This document shows, piece by piece, positions 37,666 to 46,250 of a DNA stretch of 64,000 nucleotides; position 1 is the first letter of the stretch, and each line of letters starts with the position of its first letter. Location: positions 28,995 through 92,994 of the forward strand of contig CBFHSE010000001.1 of NCBI GenBank assembly GCA_965658435.1, written 5' to 3'. A model generated the notes under the pieces. It did not search any database, was not told the origin of the DNA, and saw only the letters and a list, made by a program, of their open reading frames with translations. Source of the stretch: JADHLN01 sp965658435. Its GTDB lineage: Bacteria > Pseudomonadota > Alphaproteobacteria > Rickettsiales > JABIRX01. The position numbers and the translations under genes were made by a program.

Positions 37666-39015
37666 ATGAGATTAAAAAACTTAACTATATTCATTATTCT
37701 GTTTTTTACAACTTCATGCATTCAAACAGTAAATAAATATAGTGATGATAAAATCATTCAGCTTCCTCCTAGAATTGATAAAAAAGTAATTAAAGAAAAA
37801 TTTTCTGATCTACCATTTGAAAGCGAAAAAGAAATCAAAATTGCCATGTTGCTACCATTAACAGATAAACATGAAAAATTAGGCAAAGATCTTTATAATG
37901 CTGCTAAATTAGCTTTATATGATCACGGTGACCCAAGAATTGTTATTTACCCAATAGATACCAAAGGAAGTAGCTTTGGTGCAATAAACGCTGTCAAAGA
38001 GGCAATTGAGCAAAATATAGATGTTATCGTTGGACCAGTCTTTTCTGAAAATGTAAAAGCTATAAAACCATTAGCAAAAGAAAATAACATAAAAATTTTT
38101 ACATTTTCAAACGATACTAATATAGCCGAAGAGAATATTTACGTATTAGGCTTAGGAATAGAGCAGCAGGTTGATAGAGTTGTCAAATATGCCAAGGAAA
38201 ATGGTTATGAATATTTTGCATCAATAGCACCTGCTAATCAATTTGGTTCCAAAATAGCATTTCAGCTAAGGGAGTCGGCTGGTGAAAAAGATAAAACACT
38301 TAAAACAGAGTTTTACAATTCTTCTAATAACATTGAAGCAAATATAAGACGAGTTGTTAAAACATTATCTGAAAGCCCTGTTAATGAAGAGGGTGAGGCA
38401 TTATTTATAAAAGATCTTGCTTTGAGTAAAAACATCTATGATGAAGAAAAAATCCTTGCGAGCAATGAAGATATATTAAAAGATGAAGATAAGAAGATTA
38501 TAGAAAAACGTGACTTCAGCGATTATAAAAGAGCTCTAATCATTGGCGAAGGTGGAGCTAAAACATTAACTAAAATAGGAGAGTCTTTAGCAAAAAGAAA
38601 TTTATCACAAGATATTAAATTACTTGGTTTATCAGTATGGGATGAAAACTATTCCTTAAATAACCCTGTCTATGAAAATTCTTGGTATGCAGATTATGCA
38701 AAAGAAAACATAAAGATTTTTGAAAATCATTTTTATGAAAATTTTAAATATAATCCACCAAAAATATCTATTTTGGCATATGATATTATATCTGTTATAT
38801 CGGCATTAGCATCATACCATGATGAAACTGATCCATTTAGCTTGAAAAATTTAAATAACTCTATTGGTTTTTCAGGGGTTTCTGGTGTTTTTAGATTTAG
38901 AGAAGATGGTGTTGTTGAAAGATTGTTAGAGATTTATGAAGTTATAAATAATCATGGAAATAGCCTAGATCCAGCACCTTTTCAATTTGAAGTTGAAGAA
39001 GCTACAAAATTTTAA
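37666..39015 (+). CDS. LppC/LpoA-type penicillin-binding protein activator lipoprotein
   Basis: Predicted lipoprotein with a periplasmic-binding-protein fold that may activate class A PBPs. The N-terminus MRLKNLTIFIILFFTTSC is a lipoprotein signal with Cys18 as the likely lipidated residue, although the lipobox T-T-S-C is imperfect. The body contains IAMLLPLTDKHEKLGKDLYN, VIVGPVFSENVKAI and KIFTFSNDTNIA, the type I binding-protein pattern of this family. An in-frame TTG at 37660 is an alternative start. It lies divergently only about 10 bp from the rsmI start; the PBP1A gene two genes away fits the proposed partner. Confidence 0.85.
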   Translation: MRLKNLTIFIILFFTTSCIQTVNKYSDDKIIQLPPRIDKKVIKEKFSDLPFESEKEIKIAMLLPLTDKHEKLGKDLYNAAKLALYDHGDPRIVIYPIDTKGSSFGAINAVKEAIEQNIDVIVGPVFSENVKAIKPLAKENNIKIFTFSNDTNIAEENIYVLGLGIEQQVDRVVKYAKENGYEYFASIAPANQFGSKIAFQLRESAGEKDKTLKTEFYNSSNNIEANIRRVVKTLSESPVNEEGEALFIKDLALSKNIYDEEKILASNEDILKDEDKKIIEKRDFSDYKRALIIGEGGAKTLTKIGESLAKRNLSQDIKLLGLSVWDENYSLNNPVYENSWYADYAKENIKIFENHFYENFKYNPPKISILAYDIISVISALASYHDETDPFSLKNLNNSIGFSGVSGVFRFREDGVVERLLEIYEVINNHGNSLDPAPFQFEVEEATKF

Positions 39016-39081
39016 CTTGCAATAGACTAAGATTTCTAATAAAAGAAGATAAGTAAAGTCTAGTAATTTTTTGGAGGAAAA

Positions 39082-40548
39082 ATGGAAGTTAAATTTTCAA
39101 AACTAAGCCTACCTAGCAGAGGTGTAGCAGTAATATTAATAACAAAAGAAAATCTCAACTCAGAGAATCTTGCAAAATTTACCAGAAAATCACCGGTAAA
39201 ATTTTCAGCTGATTATGGTCAAATTATACCAACATCTCAACCAGATGACCATGATCTTGACTTGGTAATTCTTGTTGGTCTGGGGAAGGCAAGTAAAATA
39301 TCAGAAAATAAAATGCGTAATTTAGGAGGTAAAATAACCAGTTTTTTTCAACAAAATAAATTAGAGCAGGCATCTATTATCATAGACGAAATTGAAAATA
39401 CAATTGTCGAAACTGGGCAAATAGCAGCAGAAATTGCCTATGGCATGAATTTAAAAAATTATCGTTTTGATAAATATTTATCTGAAGAAAAAAAGGAAAA
39501 ATCTAGCAAAATCACAAAGTTAGATTTTAGGCTTGAGCAATCAGATCAAGCTATGAAGCTATATGACGAATATAGCAAAATCGCTGAGAATGTATATTTT
39601 GCTCGTGATTTAATCTCAGAGCCAGCTAATATATTGACAACAGAGGCATATGCAAAAATATGTAAATCACTAGAATCCTTAGGATTAAAAGTAGATGTTT
39701 TAGGAGAAAAAGAGATGAAAAAGCTTGGTATGAATAGCCTATTAGCAGTAGGGCAAGCAAGCATTACCGAGTCACAATTAGTTGTTTTAGAATGGAAAGG
39801 AGACGCAGACAAAGATAAAGCTCCGTTAGCTTTTGTTGGAAAAGGCGTTGTATTTGATACTGGGGGTATATCATTAAAACCAAGCTTGAATATGGATGCC
39901 ATGAAAGCGGATATGGGAGGGTCAGCAGCAGTTGTTGGGCTCATGAGGACTCTTGCAACAAGAAATGCAAAAGTAAATGCTATTGGAGTTATTGGCTTGG
40001 TTGAAAATATGCCAGGTGGTAATGCCCAAAGACCAGGAGATATAGTTACTTCTATGTCAGGGCAAACCATAGAATGCTTAAATACAGATGCGGAAGGTAG
40101 AATGGTATTAGCAGATGCTTTATATTATGCTAAAACTAAATATAACCCAGAGTTAATTATTGATCTTGCTACATTAACAGGAGCAATAGTAGTTACTTTA
40201 GCAGATGTTTATTCAGGTTTATTTTCAAATGATGATAATCTTTCAGAAAAGCTAATAGCAGCTGGTAAGGCAACAGATGAAAAATTATGGCGTCTTCCTC
40301 TTGGCGAAGAGTTTGACGAAATGATTAATACCCCAAATGCTGATATGAAAAATATCGGAAATGGAAGAGGGGCAGGAAGTATAACAGCTGCACAATTCTT
40401 ACAAAGATTTATTGGCGATACTCCATGGGCTCATTTAGATATAGCAGGTACATCAATGAAAAATAGAGCAACAGATATTTCAGCAAAAGGAGCGACTGCA
40501 TTTGGTGTTAGGTTGTTGAATAAGTTTGTAAAAACCAATTATGCATAA
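39082..40548 (+). CDS. pepA: Leucyl aminopeptidase (M17)
   Basis: Cytoplasmic zinc/manganese aminopeptidase, hexameric. 488 residues. The metal-binding core is plain: GKGVVFDTGGISLKPS, MKADMGGSAAVVG and the family signature NTDAEGRMVLADAL, with the later GRGAGSITAAQFLQRFI and AHLDIAGTS. A good ribosome binding site (ggagg, 39073-39077) is 4 nt before ATG 39082. Its N-terminal domain is shorter and less conserved, as usual. It is the last core gene before the accessory island. Confidence 0.97.
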   Translation: MEVKFSKLSLPSRGVAVILITKENLNSENLAKFTRKSPVKFSADYGQIIPTSQPDDHDLDLVILVGLGKASKISENKMRNLGGKITSFFQQNKLEQASIIIDEIENTIVETGQIAAEIAYGMNLKNYRFDKYLSEEKKEKSSKITKLDFRLEQSDQAMKLYDEYSKIAENVYFARDLISEPANILTTEAYAKICKSLESLGLKVDVLGEKEMKKLGMNSLLAVGQASITESQLVVLEWKGDADKDKAPLAFVGKGVVFDTGGISLKPSLNMDAMKADMGGSAAVVGLMRTLATRNAKVNAIGVIGLVENMPGGNAQRPGDIVTSMSGQTIECLNTDAEGRMVLADALYYAKTKYNPELIIDLATLTGAIVVTLADVYSGLFSNDDNLSEKLIAAGKATDEKLWRLPLGEEFDEMINTPNADMKNIGNGRGAGSITAAQFLQRFIGDTPWAHLDIAGTSMKNRATDISAKGATAFGVRLLNKFVKTNYA

Positions 40549-40570
40549 TTTTTAAATTTTAAATTGATCT

Positions 40571-40920
40571 TTTGGCGGCTTTTTCACAATATTTTCTCAT
40601 TAATATTAATATATTAATTTAAAAATATAATTAAAAATCCATCCAAAATCTCTAATTTAAATATCATGTTGTTTGGCGGCTTTTTCACAATATTTTCTCA
40701 TTAATATTAATATATTAATTTAAAAATATAATTAAAAATCCATCCAAAATCTCTAATTTAAATATCATGTTGTTTGGCGGCTTTTTCACAATATTTTCTC
40801 ATTAATATTAATATATTACNNNNNNNNNTTGGCGGCTTTTTCACAATATTTTCTCATTAATATAAATATATTAATTTAAAAATATAATTAAAAATCCATC
40901 CAAAATCTCTAATTTAAATA
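40571..40920. repeat. 101-bp tandem repeat array, at least four copies
   Basis: Copies begin at 40571, 40672, 40773 and about 40828. The first two are complete and identical in length (101 bp); the third is cut by a 9-N gap at 40820-40828; the last runs to 40920 with one visible change (ataaatat for attaatat). Each starts with tttggcggctttttcacaat and continues with AT-rich sequence containing the partial palindrome attaatattaatatattaat. The period is not a multiple of three and the unit has no open frame, so it is non-coding. The 3' half of the last copy is replaced by the end of the ankyrin gene region. It fills the 387-bp space between pepA and that gene. Confidence 0.95.
40820..40828. other. 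Assembly gap (9 N) in the tandem repeat
   Basis: Nine N in the third copy of the 101-bp repeat. Such a join is expected where an assembler cannot resolve copy number, so the true array may be longer. Confidence 1.
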
Positions 40921-40935
40921 ATGAAGTTCTTGGTA

Positions 40936-41913
40936 TTAGAAACCAATAGATTTTCCTGCTGGGGGTAATTCTGCCAAAAAAGAAAGATCGCTCCCTGATT
41001 TGTCGCAAGGTGACTCTAATGATAAATGTTGCAGCATAAAATATTTACTTCCTTTTGAAGGCCTCATTGCCAAAAAAGAAAGGTCATCCAACTCTTCAAA
41101 TTGTGAATTACTTATGGAATCTATTCTTCTTTTTCTAGGCCTTATGATGCTATATTCTTGGCGTTGTCTTAAAATTTCCTGTGCGAATAAGGTGTTTTCA
41201 GGTCTATCTTGTGTCATAAAATCAAGATCTTGAAATTTATAATGAGGTGATAACAGTTTAGCTAATTTAAAATGATGCTTTTTTAAAGCATGCTCTAATA
41301 AAGATTTTCCATCTTTATCCTTAATAGTAAATGGTATAGAATATTCATTGTGAAGTGATTTTATATCTTCAATATCACCTGATTTTGCTGCTTCAAACAT
41401 ATTATTAACAGTTTTTTTGGCAATCTCGTAGGTTCTTTTACAGTATTTATTATTAGTTTTATTTATTGCGGATTCATCTAGAGCTCCGTATTTTATTAAT
41501 TTAACAGCTAAATCAGAATTATTGCAAGTCATTGCCAAAGATAGTGAGCTATTAGAATTTCTGTCAGGTAAGTTTACATCAATGTTATTTCTTAATAATT
41601 TATCTATAATATTATTAAACTTATCAATATTGTGATCATTATTAGGTAAAAAAGATGAAATTATAATAATCTGATTTAAGATATTTTTACCTTTATATAG
41701 CTGCTGTAAATCAATTTGTGAAGCTAACATATTTTGCAATAATAAAAATGCGTTATCTGCGTTTTGAACATTTAAAGCAACTTCAAAAGGAGTATACCCA
41801 TTAATATCTTTTAGTTTAAAGTCAGCACCTTCATTTATTAATTGCTGAATTTTAGCATTTTCATCTTTCTTAGATGCTGCTAATTTAAATAGTTTTTTAT
41901 CAATATCATTCAT
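40936..41913 (-). CDS. Ankyrin-repeat protein with basic NLS-like patch, candidate effector
   Basis: 325 residues. About four ankyrin units make the body (INGYTPFEVALNVQNADNA; RNSNSSLSLAMTCNN; KDGKSLLEHALKKHHFKLAKLL). After residue ~240 comes a low-complexity tail with the basic cluster RPRKRRID (about 257-264), which looks like a monopartite nuclear localisation signal, and two copies of a short motif, DDLSFLAMRPSKG and SDLSFLAELPPAGKS. No signal peptide or membrane segment. A purine-rich agagagatgagag precedes the ATG. Ankyrin proteins are common type IV effectors in Rickettsiales; that role here is inference. The gene ends 15 bp from the tandem repeat. Confidence 0.85.
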   Translation of the reverse strand: MNDIDKKLFKLAASKKDENAKIQQLINEGADFKLKDINGYTPFEVALNVQNADNAFLLLQNMLASQIDLQQLYKGKNILNQIIIISSFLPNNDHNIDKFNNIIDKLLRNNIDVNLPDRNSNSSLSLAMTCNNSDLAVKLIKYGALDESAINKTNNKYCKRTYEIAKKTVNNMFEAAKSGDIEDIKSLHNEYSIPFTIKDKDGKSLLEHALKKHHFKLAKLLSPHYKFQDLDFMTQDRPENTLFAQEILRQRQEYSIIRPRKRRIDSISNSQFEELDDLSFLAMRPSKGSKYFMLQHLSLESPCDKSGSDLSFLAELPPAGKSIGF

Positions 41914-41995
41914 CTCTCATCTCTCTTAAAAATTACTAAAATTATATCATATTTTGCTGTTTAAAGCAAAGAAATATGCTATAATTAAGATAAAA

Positions 41996-42145
41996 ATGCT
42001 TAAGAAAAAAAATTTACCAGAAAAAATATGTGTATTTTGTAAAAAGCCTTTTAAATGGAGAAAAAAATGGGAAAGAGATTGGCAAGAAGTAAAATATTGT
42101 TCCAAAAAATGCCAAAAACTAGCAAAAATAAAATCAAAAAGCTAG
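41996..42145 (+). CDS. DUF2256 zinc-finger-like small protein
   Basis: 49-residue protein with two CxxC pairs: ICVFCKKPFKWRKKWE and VKYCSKKCQK. This Cys spacing with the central F-x-W-R-K-K-W matches DUF2256, a widespread small family of unknown function that probably binds zinc. The start is ATG 41996; an in-frame TTG at 41954 would add 14 residues without conserved content. It stands alone, divergent from the ankyrin gene. Confidence 0.85.
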   Translation: MLKKKNLPEKICVFCKKPFKWRKKWERDWQEVKYCSKKCQKLAKIKSKS

Positions 42146-42152
42146 TATTTTG

Positions 42153-42521
42153 CTATTTTCTGTCTTTACGCATTTTTATGTGAATGTTTTTATCCATTTT
42201 GTAAAATGCACCTCCAACATAATCTACAGCCATGCCAATAATACCAGAAAAATTAAAAATATTACCAACAATACCAGCCATTATTCTTGGTTCACCTCTA
42301 ACTATACCGTAAGAGTCTTTGTAACCATTCTTTGATGCTGTAACATTATAAGAGTCTTTACCTTTTAAAGAAACTATTGCTGGCGTTTCATAACTTCTTC
42401 CATCTACAAAAATTTCTCAACCAGGAGGTGTCGTTGTTATTTTAACATCCTGTATAGAAGGGCCAGTTAAAGTTGCACATGAAGATAAAAATAATATCAA
42501 TGGTATAAAAACTTTTAACAT
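42153..42521 (-). pseudogene. PEGA-like lipoprotein gene broken by an in-frame TGA
   Basis: From ATG 42521 the frame reads MLKVFIPLILFLSSCATL, a lipoprotein signal with lipobox L-S-S-C, then VKITTTPPG, then TGA (42417-42419, codon 35), then continues without another stop as EIFVDGRSYETPAIVSLKG, NVTASKNGYKDSY and a Gly-rich hydrophobic segment to TAG at 42153. The P-P-G-x-x-I/V-x-V-D-G pattern resembles a PEGA domain with the stop right inside it. Since other genes end in TGA, this is a nonsense mutation or a sequence error, not recoding. It would otherwise be a 122-residue lipoprotein. Confidence 0.75.
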
Positions 42522-42621
42522 AATTTACTGAGTTTTGTTATTGATCTTAGTAAAATATTTTTTTTAAATTCAAGTTAAAATATAATTTTATTATTATTTT
42601 ACTATCTCTTTCATACTAATG

Positions 42622-42683
42622 TTTTTGATCTTGTGAAATAGGGGTGATTTATCTTATTCCTATTTTTTGATCTTGTGAAATAG
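42622..42683. repeat. 20-bp direct repeat across the end of the 182-residue protein gene
   Basis: tttttgatcttgtgaaatag occurs at 42622-42641 and 42664-42683, period 42 bp. One copy is inside the coding end, the other just after the stop codon. Confidence 0.9.
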
Positions 42684-43197
42684 AGGTGTCTTTATTTAGA
42701 TGTTCCCTCTGAGCTCTCATTAATGCTATTTGATCAAATGCCTCTTTTTTTAAATCTCTATCTGGATTTCTACTTACTATTTCTTTAAGAAAAATGTTTA
42801 TTGCTTCTTTGCTAATAAATTTACCTTTAGATTCATCAGGTTCACAGTTAAAAGTTATTGCTTCTTTGTGTTTTAGGTTGTTTTGCACAAGTTCAAATCT
42901 TTCATCCCACAAATATTTAATTGCATCTTGAATAAAACTACTTGATTCATCTGGAAGAAATGGTTTCGATTTCTGTTGCAGTAAAATATATGTAGCAAAT
43001 TCCCTAAACACATCTATGTGGAATAATGTTGTGCTATTAGCTAATTCAATATATTTATCCTGCATTTCTCTAGAATTTTGATTCATATATCTAGCAAATA
43101 AATAAAATTCTAGATCATTATTTTTTTCTCTTAACTTTTCTGTACTTAAAAGCCTAGCAATTATAGATTCCATTATTAATGTTAAACTATCACTCAC
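42649..43197 (-). CDS. Unrecognised island protein, helical
   Basis: 182 residues, no family recognised. Mostly helical and charged, with no signal peptide or membrane segment. The GTG at 43197 has agg 5 nt upstream and is preferred over the ATG at 43173, for which the purine-rich site is too far. The C-terminus SISQDQK is encoded by a 20-bp stretch that is repeated 42 bp (14 codons) further on, past the stop, where the same frame would read ISQDQK again; the gene end was therefore duplicated. Lies between two other accessory genes on the same strand. Confidence 0.65.
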   Translation of the reverse strand: MSDSLTLIMESIIARLLSTEKLREKNNDLEFYLFARYMNQNSREMQDKYIELANSTTLFHIDVFREFATYILLQQKSKPFLPDESSSFIQDAIKYLWDERFELVQNNLKHKEAITFNCEPDESKGKFISKEAINIFLKEIVSRNPDRDLKKEAFDQIALMRAQREHLNKDTSISQDQKIGIR

Positions 43198-43283
43198 CTC
43201 TACCTATTTATGGGTTTAGGTTATTATATCACAATTTAAAATTAACAACTACAAAAAATATTTGTTTTTCATTTATAATAAAG

Positions 43284-44201
43284 TCATCTTGGAGGTGTCT
43301 TTGGTGGTGTAGTAGGTAAATCAGTTTCATTAGAAGCTAATAACTCCAGAAAACTAGTGCCTGGTGAGCCAACAGCATGAGATGTTGCAACTCCTCCAGT
43401 TTGTCCATCTTCTCTTCTTCGTTTAGTGCTTCTTGCGCCACCACTGGGATAAGTTCTTTCTAGAGATGCAAATAAACCTCTTTTAGCTCCACCTAATCCA
43501 CCTAATCTACGAGAGAGAGATGATTGAACTTCTTCTCGTGGACAATCATAAAGATAAGATTCAATATCTTCGCTAGAGACATCTTCTAATTCAGTATCAC
43601 CAACTATAATCGAATCATGAACTATTATATATTTAGCTTTAAAATTTTCACAACACAAAGTTAATTTTTGAATATTTACATATTCTTTTAAAAATTGGAT
43701 AAAATTCTCCTTGCTAGGAGTAAAATGACCGCTTTCATTATTAATAGCTTTAATTATGCCTGTTACAACATGAATTGTTCCTGCCATTTTTACTGGTTTA
43801 TGTCCAGCTAATGATGAATGATTCATTCTGCCTTGCTTTCCTCTATTTGTTTCGGCTTCTTCAATCAATAATTCATTATTTTGGGTTAAAACAAAAATAC
43901 ACTCCTTTTCATTTTTTTTTAAGTTTGGAGGGGTACTAAATAATTCATCATAATCATAGATTTTGCCATCTTTGATAATTTTGGAATAAGGTTCACGTAC
44001 ATTTCCTTCTATAATATCTTTAGCCGCCTCTATAAAATATTCGGGTATTAGATAATTTAATTTCTTGTTTTCATTGGCTCCGAATAAATGTTGATGAATC
44101 TGAGTTATTTTAGCATCATTATATTTGTCTGATTCACTTTTTTCTGCTAATAGCTCATTAAACTTTGTTCTAAACTCATCAATTGTAAAATATTTACCCA
44201 T
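43284..44201 (-). CDS. Unrecognised island protein with NLS-like patch and Pro/Thr-rich tail, candidate effector
   Basis: 305 residues from ATG 44201, chosen because aggagaag lies just upstream; the TTG at 44216 is weaker. No named family. The middle has a well-ordered segment, GRMNHSSLAGHKPVKMAGT followed by INNESGHFTPSKENFIQFL; H-S-S-x-L-A-G with a later S-G-H-x-x-P is a pattern I associate with uncharacterised secreted or polymorphic-toxin-like proteins, from memory only. The last 90 residues are low complexity: Gly/Arg-rich, then the basic STKRRRED (NLS-like), then a tail ending TTPPKTPPR. No signal peptide. Position beside the ankyrin gene and a shared basic patch suggest a secreted host-directed role (inference). 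Confidence 0.7.
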   Translation of the reverse strand: MGKYFTIDEFRTKFNELLAEKSESDKYNDAKITQIHQHLFGANENKKLNYLIPEYFIEAAKDIIEGNVREPYSKIIKDGKIYDYDELFSTPPNLKKNEKECIFVLTQNNELLIEEAETNRGKQGRMNHSSLAGHKPVKMAGTIHVVTGIIKAINNESGHFTPSKENFIQFLKEYVNIQKLTLCCENFKAKYIIVHDSIIVGDTELEDVSSEDIESYLYDCPREEVQSSLSRRLGGLGGAKRGLFASLERTYPSGGARSTKRRREDGQTGGVATSHAVGSPGTSFLELLASNETDLPTTPPKTPPR

Positions 44202-44313
44202 ATCTCTTCTCCTCAATTGTTATGCAGCGATTATAACATATTTTATATAGCTGCACACGTGAAGAAAGCTAAATTTTATCAGAAAAATATAGTAAAACTT
44301 GAAAAAGTAATAT

Positions 44314-46110
44314 TTATTTATAAATCTTTTCCATTATTTCTCCGAATATTAATGCTGGGAAACCACCCCCTGTAATATTATTTAAAGGCTTATTCGCATC
44401 ATTACCAATCCAAATGCCAATAGTTAAGTCTCTGCTAAAGCCAATAAACCAAGCATCACGATAATTTTGAGATGTACCTGTCTTACCCCAAAGATCAATT
44501 TCAGAATTATAGGCATTTTTTCCTGTGCCCCAAATTACTACACCATTTAATAGGTTTTTTATTTCTTCAATAGTTCTTTTTTTGATTATTTTATCATTTT
44601 TATCATCTATATATTCATAAAATATATTACCAAAATTATCGCTAACCTTATAAAGTAAATAGGGCTCCACTGCATATCCTCCATTAGCAATAACTGCATA
44701 GCTTTTTACCATTTCAAGTAAATTTACTTCATTTGAACCAAGGGCTATTGATGGTAAATTAGGTATCTCGGAATCTATGCCAATTTTATGAGCCATATTA
44801 ATTACCTTATCTATTCCCAGCTCATAAGTTAATTTTGCTGCTACAGAATTTACTGATCTAACAAAAGCTTCCCTAAGGGTAATTTCACCACGATAAATAG
44901 AGTCATAATTTTTAGGAATCCAGCCTTCAATCTCTATCTCCTCATCAATTATTTTGTAATCAGCTTTATAACCATTATTTAAAGCAACAATATAAGGAAA
45001 AATTTTAAAGGCTGAACCAGGTTGTCTTTTAGCATAAATTGCACGGTTAAATTGGCTTTCTTTATAGTTTTTACCACCAATCATAGTTAAAATTGCTCCA
45101 TCATTTCTCATTATTATTACAGAAATTTGTGTGTCATTTAAGAGTTTAGAATGTTTTTTATAATAATTACTAATGACTTTGTTAGCTATTTCATTAATTC
45201 TTTTATCAAAGCTAGTATTAAGCTTTACATCAAAAGGAAATATTTCAATTTTATCAGTCGCGATCTTTAGAGCGTAATCAGTAAAATATTTAAAATTATC
45301 ATTTTTCGAAAAATTAGCATCAAAAGCATTATCTTGATATTGGCTGATTACATATTCTTCCTCGCTTATAAAACCCGCATCCACCATTGCAGATAAAACA
45401 ATATTTGTTCTCTGTTCAGATAATAAAGGGTTTGTTTTAGGAGAAAATTTGCTTGGTGCTTTTAATAAACCAGCTAATAGAGCTGCTTCATGGATATTTA
45501 ATTGATTAATTTTTTTAGAAAAATAATCTTGTGCTGCAGAGTTAATTCCATAATTACCAGAACCAAAATATGCTTTATTTAAATATAATTCTAAAATTTC
45601 TTCTTTACTAAAATATCGTTCTAATTTTATTGCTAATAATATTTCTGTGAATTTTCTTTTTAAGGTTTTCTTGCTAGATAAAAAATATAATTTGGCAAGC
45701 TGCTGAGTGATTGTACTTGCTCCCTCTGCATATCTTGCTGATTTAATATTTTTTAGAACAGCTCTTGCAATTGAAAAAAAATCAATCCCAAAATGATTAA
45801 AAAATTTACGATCTTCAATCGCAATAACAGCATTTATTAGATGATTGGGTAAATCATCATATATAATATAATTACTATCTTGATTACCAATGGTTTTAAT
45901 TAAATCTTCTTGGTTATCCTGAATATGAATTAAAGATTGAAAATTTTTATTTCTAATTGTTGCTACATCAGGAAGTTTTGCATAATTATACGCAATATAA
46001 GCAATAAAAATAATCAGAATTAAGAAAAGGCTTAATAAGGTTAAGCGCCATTTTAATGAAGGTTTTTTTTTACTATCTTCTTTAGTTATATTTTGATTTT
46101 TATTGATCAT
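44314..46110 (-). CDS. Second class A penicillin-binding protein (shorter, PBP1-type)
   Basis: Bifunctional peptidoglycan synthase of about 598 residues. Single N-terminal anchor (about 25-45); GT51 domain with IEDRKFFNHFGID (catalytic Glu), GASTITQQLAKLYF and LNKAYFGSGNYGI; transpeptidase with SAFK in RQPGSAFKIFPYI, the S-V-N motif in VRSVNSVAAKL, and KTGTSQNYRDAWFIGF. It lacks the large insert of the PBP1A at 34301, hence the shorter length. ATG 46110 is preferred over the GTG at 46116. Divergent from cyaY across about 140 bp. Confidence 0.93.
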   Translation of the reverse strand: MINKNQNITKEDSKKKPSLKWRLTLLSLFLILIIFIAYIAYNYAKLPDVATIRNKNFQSLIHIQDNQEDLIKTIGNQDSNYIIYDDLPNHLINAVIAIEDRKFFNHFGIDFFSIARAVLKNIKSARYAEGASTITQQLAKLYFLSSKKTLKRKFTEILLAIKLERYFSKEEILELYLNKAYFGSGNYGINSAAQDYFSKKINQLNIHEAALLAGLLKAPSKFSPKTNPLLSEQRTNIVLSAMVDAGFISEEEYVISQYQDNAFDANFSKNDNFKYFTDYALKIATDKIEIFPFDVKLNTSFDKRINEIANKVISNYYKKHSKLLNDTQISVIIMRNDGAILTMIGGKNYKESQFNRAIYAKRQPGSAFKIFPYIVALNNGYKADYKIIDEEIEIEGWIPKNYDSIYRGEITLREAFVRSVNSVAAKLTYELGIDKVINMAHKIGIDSEIPNLPSIALGSNEVNLLEMVKSYAVIANGGYAVEPYLLYKVSDNFGNIFYEYIDDKNDKIIKKRTIEEIKNLLNGVVIWGTGKNAYNSEIDLWGKTGTSQNYRDAWFIGFSRDLTIGIWIGNDANKPLNNITGGGFPALIFGEIMEKIYK

Positions 46111-46250
46111 AGCCACAAATTAAACTGATTATTTAGTCGGTCAATATTTTAATTATTACCTAAAATTAACCTTAACGAAATCAATAATTCTATTTGATTA
46201 TTCTTGCATAAGTTTGGGAGCATGTTAATTTGTTGAGAAATATATCAAAA

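Noticed and set aside
39546..40070. 174-codon minus-strand frame inside pepA
   Set aside because: Antisense shadow of a well-conserved gene.
40571..40920. CRISPR array
   Set aside because: The 101-bp units abut directly without spacers and no cas gene is near.
42150..42335. Plus-strand 61-codon open frame
   Set aside because: It lies opposite the broken lipoprotein gene and shows no protein-like composition.
42417..42419. TGA read as tryptophan or selenocysteine
   Set aside because: TGA ends rsmE (20267), the glycosylase gene (12090) and the ABC gene (48277) at family-correct positions, Trp is written TGG, and no SECIS-like hairpin was evident.
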